Source: Stramenopiles sp. TOSAG23-3
Lineage: Eukaryota > Sar
DNA: 40,821 nt
Direction: 5' to 3'
Assembly: GCA_900128585.1 (NCBI GenBank)
Contig: LT642180.1
Span: 1 to 40,821, forward strand
Shown: positions 33,543 through 40,821 of the stretch, piece after piece
Layout: every line of letters starts with the position of its first letter
Position numbering within the stretch: position 1 is the stretch's first letter
Translations under genes and position numbers: made by a program
Notes under the pieces: model-generated
Told to the model about the DNA's origin: nothing
What the model saw: only the letters and a program-made list of their open reading frames with translations
The model's database searches: none

Positions 33543-35401
33543 CTTAAACTTTTACTTTGTAAAGTTGCTGGAGTCACACTTCCGCTCTTAAGAATCATGG
33601 GCAGGTTTTTAGTTTGCCCCTGCTCTCCACTAAATTTCATAGTTGGGTATAATTTTGACAATGTCTCCACAGAGTGCTCTATTTGACGATTCAGAGAGGA
33701 GTTTAGCTTCGGTCTTGGTTGATAAAGAGGTTTTCGGGTTACCATTTGCGTCTCGTTCGATTTCTTACTATTGTTGCTGCTTGGTTTCGGGCTCACTACC
33801 GAGTCCTTGGCTCGGTTCGACGATTTGTTGTACAGGACAGCGCCATCATCTCCAGTACGTTTACCCATTTTGCTCGAGCAATTATTTTTCTTTTTTCGGA
33901 ATCCTCCTTTACGGAATCTTCGGCTTTTCCGTATAGTCGATTTTCTCAGGTCTGCCTGTTTCTTTCTAATTTCGGCTCCCTTTTTTCTGACAGATTCTTC
34001 CGCTTTTTTTTGTCGTTTTAGAACTCGAGCATTGCCGGCTGTTGAGGGGCGCAAATTTCGCAATGCAGACAAGGGGGACCCTGCAGCAGTGGGTGTCGCT
34101 TTCGGAGTCTTTGGCCGCGATTCCTTGAGTAGCTTTATCGGAGATGAATAATGATACAGGGGGTTTCTACAAATTATGGGTTGGACAACGGGTTTCGGCT
34201 TAAAGTGTCCCGGTACTGTGGGAACGAGTCGATTTTTTTTTGCCATCAGTAGCAATCGGTAGCGGTAGTACTCGATGTTTTCCGCAAACGGTGGGAGCGT
34301 TAATCCGTCCCTTCGGACCACACGCTTTACACGGTCATGTTCGTCCATTGCAATTTTTCCACAAAAGAGCAATGCGATATCAATGCTAATAATGTTTTGG
34401 AGAATGTTGACAGCTCCTTCAAAGTAACACTGCGCCTTTCCATCACCACCAGGCTCGCTGGTGTCTTTCAGCCCACGTTTGGCGTTCACACAGAATTTCC
34501 AGCGTCTATCGGGGTCGGAAACGTATTTTTCCAGCATGTTGAAGAGTTCCCGAAACGAATGCTCTTTTGCTTTTGCAGACACAAAATATGTCACAGCATG
34601 CTGAGTCAATAGTTGTCCTGGGGTTACCAATGTATCGTTTATCGTCGCGAAGCCTTCTTCAGTTTGGGTGTCTGCACGCGTTTCCCCAGGCCTTCTCAAT
34701 TTGAAACGGGACCTCCCGAAATTCCAGGGCTGAACCTCCTCGTTGATTCTTCGTACTAGGTGAGTTCCTATTTCGTGCACCGCAAAACTTCTCAAACGGA
34801 CTGGGTTGCGCGGCAATCTAGTGGATACATACAAATAGTGTTTACTTGCAGAGGTATTGGACTTGTCAAAATATTCGTCTGTGCATTTGAACCGCGCATA
34901 GCTAACAGATTTCCTGTTTATAAAAGTACCACTGTTATGCATATCAGCAAACTTTATTTCGCAGTAGCTATCTACCCGTGTTTTGGCCATGTAATCGTTG
35001 AGATAAGCGGACGTCTGCTCTAGAGACCATTCGATATCGTCTTCTGAGCCTTTTTCAGGAAGGTTTCCTTCCAACACATTGCCCTCACCATATCGTTCAA
35101 TTGCGGCCTCCAAAATTCCAATAGCCTCAGGGAGTTTGTCCTGCTGCTGTTCGTGTATCTTCTTCTTAAACATGTCCTTGATTGTCTTCTGCGATATCTT
35201 ATACTCAAATTGTGGGTTGTAGTCATCCGATGCCTCAAACTTCTTAAGTTCTTCTTTAATGTTCTTTGCCAGCAGTTTATGCCTCGGGGCATACGATGAA
35301 GTCTTCACCTTTGGTATTTTCGGAGATTTGTCCGACACATAGTCGTCCGCATAGTCCGCAACATCGTCCGACAAGTCCCACAAATCGCACTCCCGGCACA
35401 T
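33536..35401 (-). CDS. MATCAP-like tubulin tyrosine carboxypeptidase (DUF1704)
   Basis: Encodes 621 residues. The core ~60-400 matches the DUF1704/KIAA0895 family, identified as microtubule-associated tyrosine carboxypeptidases that remove the C-terminal Tyr of alpha-tubulin. The metallopeptidase motif HExxxH is intact as HEIGTH at 209-214 (VHEIGTHLVRR), and the third zinc ligand region is present as TQTEEGFA at 245-252. Other family features include RFKLRRPGETRADTQ, YFEGAVNILQN and the helical FCGKIAMDEHDRVKRV. After ~420 a 200-residue Lys/Arg/Ser-rich disordered tail may add microtubule binding; human MATCAP1 is only about 471 residues. Acidic N terminus. I chose the ATG at 35401; an upstream short ORF overlaps the leader. 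The M insertion sits at the 3' end. Confidence 0.88.
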   Translation of the reverse strand: MCRECDLWDLSDDVADYADDYVSDKSPKIPKVKTSSYAPRHKLLAKNIKEELKKFEASDDYNPQFEYKISQKTIKDMFKKKIHEQQQDKLPEAIGILEAAIERYGEGNVLEGNLPEKGSEDDIEWSLEQTSAYLNDYMAKTRVDSYCEIKFADMHNSGTFINRKSVSYARFKCTDEYFDKSNTSASKHYLYVSTRLPRNPVRLRSFAVHEIGTHLVRRINEEVQPWNFGRSRFKLRRPGETRADTQTEEGFATINDTLVTPGQLLTQHAVTYFVSAKAKEHSFRELFNMLEKYVSDPDRRWKFCVNAKRGLKDTSEPGGDGKAQCYFEGAVNILQNIISIDIALLFCGKIAMDEHDRVKRVVRRDGLTLPPFAENIEYYRYRLLLMAKKNRLVPTVPGHFKPKPVVQPIICRNPLYHYSSPIKLLKESRPKTPKATPTAAGSPLSALRNLRPSTAGNARVLKRQKKAEESVRKKGAEIRKKQADLRKSTIRKSRRFRKGGFRKKKNNCSSKMGKRTGDDGAVLYNKSSNRAKDSVVSPKPSSNNSKKSNETQMVTRKPLYQPRPKLNSSLNRQIEHSVETLSKLYPTMKFSGEQGQTKNLPMILKSGSVTPATLQSKSLSP

Positions 35402-35978
35402 CGTTAAAACTCAGTTGTTCTTCGCTATTATCCGAGCTGTCGAACTCCCTGGGTTGCACTTCCTCACTGCACACCTCTGATGAACTTTGAAAAATAACAT
35501 TCTCTCCAATGAATAGCTGTCACGAAACATAAACTTCTTTGCAATAAAACAAACAGCGCCGACTCAATCTTTTTAGGAAGACGAATAAAGTCCGCGAAAA
35601 AATAATAAAAAAATGTTTGTAGTATATAATTATAGTATAGTAGATATTATTATGATGTCCCTCCTACATCCTACAACATACAACAAGAAGAACAGGTAAA
35701 ACAGCAGAGCAGCAAAAAAGAAGGGGAAATAAAAAGAAAAAGGAAGAAGAAGGACTTGGTGGATGCTGATGCTGTGTAATATTATACTAAATATTTTATT
35801 AAGGGGCGGGGGGGGGAGGGAATGAGTTTAACGGAATAATATATATATTAATATAGGTATAAAAGTACGGTATAGTATACGAGGACTACTATACTAAATT
35901 ACAATAGCAGAATACAGGAAACAGGAAGCTTTTTTATTTTTTTCATCAAAATTATATTATTATTATTATCGAGAAGAT
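35402..35978. other. Tandem gap with upstream ORF and G-rich run
   Basis: Upstream of the MATCAP-like gene and downstream of the BEACH gene, both on the minus strand. It includes the upstream ORF at 35411-35530, a G-rich run at about 35802-35820, AT runs and purine tracts near 35715-35755. Confidence 0.6.
35411..35530 (-). promoter_or_regulatory. Upstream ORF in the MATCAP-like leader
   Basis: An ATG at 35530 (complement of 35528-35530) opens a 39-codon frame that stops at TGA 35411-35413, 9 bp before the main ATG. If transcription starts upstream of 35530 it could limit translation of the peptidase. A different frame over the same bases is open and acidic without an ATG. Confidence 0.4.
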
Positions 35979-38900
35979 TCAATGTTCGTACACCATACAG
36001 GTTCCAGACTTTGTGCCAATAGCTAAAGATTTACCCTCGTTGCCTACCCCAATTGCGGTGATGGGAGAGCCTTTTGTAGGCACCATAAATTCGAAAGTCT
36101 CTACCAACCCGCTCCCACCGTTACTATTCCAAACCTTAATGACGCCACCGGCGCAGCCTGTAACGACGAAGCTAGAATATGTGTCGAGGCAGAGAATGGA
36201 ATGCGACAGTCCGACGGAATACAGCACCGACCAGCCTGCATTTTCGTCGTGGATTGTAAGGCTCGCTTCACACGCACATATGAAGCGCTGATTTGAATAC
36301 CACTTAATATCTACTACTGGACTTTTGTTTTCAAAAAAAGCAAACGCCGGGCTACCATCTCCGTCCAACAAGTCATTGACCGCTAGGGTACCGTCGTTTC
36401 CCCCGGAAACAAAGATGTTCTTCCGCATTGCGACTGTTCTTCCGCATTGCGACACAATTGACTTCCGAGTCGTGATCATAGCCAGTAAAGACTGGGTTCA
36501 CATCTAAACCCTTCGACTCCAGCTTCCATACTTTCACAGTCGAATCCCACGACCCCGTGCAAACGTATTCACCGCTGTAAGCCAGACACGACACAGCGTC
36601 ATCGTGAGCATTTAACTGCTGGATCATCAAGCCCATTTCGACCGAGTACACGTACACGCTGTTGTCCCAAGACCCTACAACGATCACCTCTTTATTTTCA
36701 ACGTTAATTTTAGCGCATGACGACAGGGACAGGTTGCTTAAACGTATACTTCTTCGTTGGTTCCACGAAGAACTTTCTGTCTCGTATTCATGCAGTTTAA
36801 GCGTTGTGTCCTCGGAAGTCGTGAAGATGGACGTTTTTGTCTCGTCTATTCGAGAAATGCCCGTCAGTATCGAAGTTATTGCGCTCCGATGCATTGTCTT
36901 CTGACCGAAGACATCGTCGGCACTCTCGTCTCCAGTTAGAGCTCTTTCCAGTCTTTTCATGGTATTCCATTCCGTGGAAAATTTCGGGTTTTCGGGTTTT
37001 ACATTTCGTGAGCTAAGATCACCTGCCACATCCAAGCCACCGGCTCTTTCAGGCGTCGAACGGGTTGGAATGTCCCGGCTGGCAGCCGCGGCTGGCGGGG
37101 GCACCGGTTTCGAGGGCGCCGTGTGAAACGGGTTCTTGGGGTTGACAGCCGGCTTTACAGTGTCTGCTTGACTCGGCGCCACAACCTTATCATACATCGG
37201 AGGCGGCGGACCAGCTACTTCAGGCTTTCTTTCTTCCACCGCCTCTTTCAGCGGCTCCATAACGGCCCCGTTTCGTGACGGGTGCGGCTCCTTGAAGATC
37301 TGTTTTGGGGTTTGCCCAAATTCACTAATCTGATCTTCAATTGACGACCGCTCCCTGGGATCTTCAATGTTTTCTAAGTCTACGGCTCCCTCGTAGGTAA
37401 GGTGGTAAAATAAATTGTTCGCTTTCTCAGCTTCTTCGCCTCGCTGCCGGTATCCAAAAATGAGGTCAATCCACGAATGCAGATGCTCAGATACATATTC
37501 CGACTCAAGCGCCTCCCTAAACTTGGTTATCAATTCCTCGGGGGTTTTCGCCCAGGGCGGCAATTCAACATCATGTAGCCTTTTCCCATTTTGCCTCGTA
37601 CCCATCTTTAGCTCCTGATAATTTCTCAAAAATTCACCAGAGTACAGGCTAGAGGTGTCGTAAAATTCAGGAATAAGTTCTTTCAAGTCTGCAGGATTGC
37701 TCATAACACTGTCCCACGCCTTCCCTATGCTAAAAAACATACGGTCCGGGGCATCAAACATTCCATTCTGCAAGCACAGCATGTACTCGGGGGCAACACG
37801 AACGAGGTAGAAAAGGACATACCCTGGTGTGGAATAGTGTGTCCCATATAAAAACGGCGGGGGTATCCCTTCCGGCAATGGTCGGCCAGGTTTGGCCCTT
37901 GGCATGTCCTGAAATCGTTGTCGAAAGTGAGACAGGCGTTTGGGCGACAGGGCACCAATTGGTTTGGACAGATCTCTATAAGTGTTTGGATCGTCTAGAT
38001 CAAGCGACGCACTCTTGTAATCCCGAACCACCCAGGGGAAAACCGGGTACTGTGTCAAATCATTCACTGAACGGTCTGCATACGTGTTCAGGAACAAAAG
38101 GTACGTGTAGTTGTCTATTTCTCTCCTCTGCCAAGCACGGGTCTTCTCACGCAGCAGGAACTGGTCGTCGCCCGAGCTCAGGCCCGCCGCGTTTCCCGCA
38201 GCCTTCATCAACACGTCCGCGACCATATCGCGCTCAAAGCTGGAAGAAAACGCCAGAAATATACTGCTTCGTTCGTTGTCGTAGAATATTTCCATGCCAT
38301 TCTGCTGGAGCATATGGCGCCGTTTGTGCACGTGGTTGATGGTTCGGATAGCACATCGAAAGACGGGTTCGCCGACATTGTTCAGCTGCGCAGGTTGCAC
38401 GTACAAGTACTTTGAGGTCACCATCAAGCACCCAGGAGTTTTGACCAGGGGGAGCACGCGATCGACGTAGCACGCACTTTTCAGCAGAGGTCTTTCTGAA
38501 AAATCGGCGAGAAGGCTGTTGTCGAATTTTGTCGGAATTCGGTTTCTCAGCAAGGGCTCGAGCACTTTCTTTTCTTCCCAACGGGATCGGGAGTGTTGAC
38601 ATGCCTCCCACAACTGCTGCAGCTGACCAGACACGACTTGGTCCACCCTTGTATGCACTAGCGCAAACAGGCGGTTTTGCATATTCTGGACTTCCCCGGC
38701 CGCTCCGGAGGTGCCGTCCTTCGACCGCTTTGCACCTGATATCCCGCCACTTCCCCCGACGGACGTGTAAGGCCCATGCGTGCCATCCTCGCGCATTCTA
38801 GTCTCGGTGCTGCACGCAATAGTAAAAAGGTCCCCTCCAAGCTCGCGCGCCGTACCGTCGTTCCCACGGTAGTGCAGGGATGGGCAGTTCGGCATATCGC

Positions 38901-39141
38901 GGAACCGGTAACGTGTCACTGGCACGGATATATCGTCGGGATCGAACATTATGGATTTTGTGCATATCTTCAGCCGCCCTCTCACTTTCGAACTGAGTAA
39001 AATCCTCAGCTGCGGCATACCCCCAGGAGGCACGACACACATATTTGCGGAGAAATCATCGAGAAAAAATTCCCCGTCCTCCAGAAGCAACAGGTCAAAT
39101 CGGCCACGTTTATCCCGCTGCGACACAGACTTTTTGAACAT
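35979..39141 (-). pseudogene. NSMAF/FAN-like BEACH-WD40 gene broken by a 19-bp tandem duplication
   Basis: As sequenced, the ATG at 39141 gives 922 residues ending at 36373. Domains: GRAM/PH-like N terminus (~1-300; LLLLEDGEFFLDDFSANMCV, VTRYRFRDMPN), BEACH domain ~325-620 (WQRREIDNYTYLLFLNTYADR, YPVFPWVVRDY, HYSTPGYVLFYLVR), a Pro-rich linker and WD40 repeats from ~747. This order matches human NSMAF (FAN, 917 residues), a membrane-signalling and vesicle scaffold. A perfect 19-bp duplication at 36416-36453 shifts the frame after residue 902, so 20 foreign residues precede the stop. With one copy counted, the frame continues to 35979 (about 1047 residues) with about four more WD40 blades (NDGTLAVNDL, GGVIKVWNSN, SGTCMVYEH). 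Either a real allele or broken gene, or an assembly error; the rest is intact. Confidence 0.85.
36416..36453. repeat. Perfect 19-bp tandem duplication
   Basis: TGTTCTTCCGCATTGCGAC occurs at 36416-36434 and again, without a mismatch, at 36435-36453, inside the WD40 coding region of the BEACH gene. Because 19 is not a multiple of three it shifts the reading frame. Confidence 0.97.
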
Positions 39142-40078
39142 GCTTCTTCAACTTTTTCTGCAGCACGCACGCAAGCTAATTAAATAAACGCAAACGAGTG
39201 TATCAGAACGATGGAACAGAGTAAAAAATATCAACGTCCAAATTTAAAAAAAAATGTTTGTACGGATGACAGACATTGCACGTACAATTAATTATTTTAT
39301 TTGAATGAATTGAATGAATTGAATGAATTAATTAATTTTTTTAAAATTATTTTTTATTAAAAAATTAAATCTCCTACTACTAGACTATATTAAATTATAC
39401 TCGTCGAAGAATATAATAAGGAAGTACGAAGTACGAAGAACAACAGTGTACGGTAGTGTGGCCAATATTAATATAATAATAAAATACGCAATGTATTATT
39501 CCAATTATTGCGCCGCCCCCCCCGCGGCCATAATAAATGGAGGAGGAGGAGGAGGATCGATCTAACTGGACTAACTCTTCTAATTTAAAATAAAAAATGA
39601 AGATCTTCTCGTAATTCGAATGTAGTAAAATATTTACTACTCGTACTAGTCTAGTCAGTTCTAATAAGTGTATAATAATGTAATAGTAAAGATATACATA
39701 GAAATACAAGAGTATTAAATTAGAAAAAGCCATCTACTTTACTTCTATACTTGTAATAACATGTATGTATTTAATTTTTTTGTATATCTATCTATTAAAA
39801 AAGGAATATAGTTGTATTATGAATAATGATAGTGAATGTATTTATTTATATAGGATTATGTCTGAATGAGGCCGCCAGCCGCAAGAATTGATTATTCTAG
39901 TTGTTTTGTATATGAAAAATAAATAATTATAAATAACGGTAAAATTATAAAAGACATTGACCATTGTAAATTTTGTTTCAAGTTTAACACTAATAAATGA
40001 ATTGAAATTAGTGCGTGGAAAAAGGTACTAGTTCTTTCATTGCTTTAATTGAGAACACAAGCGATTGCGAAAATTATC
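39142..40078. other. AT-rich divergent gap
   Basis: Shared upstream region of the BEACH gene (-) and the centrin-like gene (+). It includes tandem GAATGAATT-type repeats near 39301-39330, GGA triplets at about 39538-39555, and ACTAGTCTAGTC near 39650. No coding signal is seen. Confidence 0.6.
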
Positions 40079-40642
40079 ATGTCGGACGAAGAAAACAACG
40101 AACGAGGGGGGGGGGCTGGCCGGAAGAAGGTCCGGCGGCAGTCGCAGGTCATGTCATTTAGAGCGAAAATACAGGTCGCCAAGAAAAATAACGCGAAATC
40201 AAACCTGGATGAAAATCAAGTCGAAGAATTTAAAGAAGCATTTAAAGTGTTTGATGAGGACAATGGGGGTTCAATTGATGACGAAGAGTTTACGAATTTA
40301 ATCGGTATGCTTGGTTACAATTTTACTGAGGACGAAATCGCAAACATATTTAACGCGGTCGACGAAGCTGGAGAGGAGGAAATCCTATTTGACGACTTCT
40401 TGACGTTGATGGTAGTGCTGATGGCGAGTGACAACGATGCAATCATGATGGAAAATGCTTTTTCATCTCTAGACAAAAGCAACACAGGAAAAATACCCAT
40501 TAAGCATGTCGATAAAATTTTGAGATCGTTGGGCGAGCAGCTGACGCACAGGGAATTGAAGTACTTTCTGAAGCTAGTCGATCCGCTTGATAACGGATAC
40601 GTCACTTTGGCCGACATTGAAAGGATGGTAGAGCACGAATAA
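40079..40642 (+). CDS. Centrin/calmodulin-like EF-hand protein
   Basis: Encodes 187 residues from the ATG at 40079. A basic N-terminal tail (GRKKVRRQSQVM) precedes four EF-hand positions, as in centrin-like proteins. EF1 is canonical: loop DEDNGGSIDDEE at 59-70 after EFKEAFKVF. EF2 (DEAGEEEILFDD), EF3 (DKSNTGKIPIKH, no Glu at position 12) and EF4 (DPLDNGYVTLAD) each lack one or more coordinating residues, so probably only EF1 binds calcium strongly. Centrins and relatives act at basal bodies and in contractile fibres, often with IQ-type targets like those encoded nearby. True centrin identity is uncertain. A run of 10 G (40106-40115) encodes the GGG near residue 10 and could be prone to length error, but the frame is continuous. 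Confidence 0.88.
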   Translation: MSDEENNERGGGAGRKKVRRQSQVMSFRAKIQVAKKNNAKSNLDENQVEEFKEAFKVFDEDNGGSIDDEEFTNLIGMLGYNFTEDEIANIFNAVDEAGEEEILFDDFLTLMVVLMASDNDAIMMENAFSSLDKSNTGKIPIKHVDKILRSLGEQLTHRELKYFLKLVDPLDNGYVTLADIERMVEHE

Positions 40643-40821
40643 ATTTATGAGTCTCTGTGTCGGAAGAAAGAAACTATGAAGACGTTACGTGTAGGTGTTA
40701 AAGTTTTAAAAAGGACGTAAACATGTATCAGAGAAATAATAAGATACGATATCGTAGGAACGACAAAGGAGGTACCGACCGACTTTAAGTGATATGAATT
40801 TTAGCAGTTGCAAAATTAGAT
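40643..40821. other. Window end, no feature seen
   Basis: 3' flank of the centrin-like gene. No gene or repeat is evident. Confidence 0.5.

Noticed and set aside
36416-36453. A 19-bp mini-intron in the BEACH gene
   Set aside because: The extra 19 bases are an exact copy of their neighbour, and no 19-nt window across the junction on the coding strand starts with GT and ends with AG. Tandem duplication explains it fully.

Overview
The window is nuclear DNA from a unicellular eukaryote. It carries V-ATPase subunit D, RPA3, TSR1, a Sec66-like translocon subunit, a tubulin carboxypeptidase of the MATCAP family, a MyTH4-FERM protein and a BEACH/WD40 protein. All three stop codons are used as stops, so the code is standard. 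No coding region recognised here is clearly interrupted by an intron, so each model is a single open frame from ATG to stop. Flagellum and cytoskeleton-type proteins (IQ, EF-hand, MATCAP, MyTH4-FERM) sit beside housekeeping genes, which fits a free-living flagellated protist. A stramenopile or similar alga is possible, but nothing here fixes the lineage.

Layout: 21 protein genes, mostly in alternating orientation. Left to right they are VMA8 (+), SPFH protein (-), acylated EF-hand protein (+), GH18 protein (-), 2OG-Fe(II) oxygenase (+), IQ coiled-coil protein (-), ankyrin protein (+), Sec66-like (+), mitochondrial-type membrane protein (-), RPA3 (-), multi-span membrane protein (+), IQ/WW-like protein (+), small membrane protein (-), TSR1 (+), unrecognised helical protein (-), MyTH4-FERM (+), RG/Q-rich protein (-), basic protein (+), MATCAP-like peptidase (-), NSMAF-like BEACH/WD40 gene with a frameshift (-), and a centrin-like EF-hand protein (+). 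There is no operon-like functional grouping.

Gaps between genes follow orientation. The eight divergent gaps are 639-1427 bp, AT-rich and full of TTC/GAA and AT microsatellites. The eight convergent gaps are 112-677 bp.

The most interesting signal is a short dispersed element with core AATAACAGCCAATTTTCTTG. It has ten copies, all in convergent gaps (five of the eight). Three copies lie between perfect 10-15 bp direct repeats that look like target-site duplications. A fourth has a matching empty site elsewhere in the window. A second repeat with a 57-bp identical core accompanies it at two loci and keeps a short reading frame. The other strong signal is a perfect 19-bp tandem duplication that breaks the WD40 part of the BEACH gene. 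No tRNA, rRNA, CRISPR array or intact transposon was seen.
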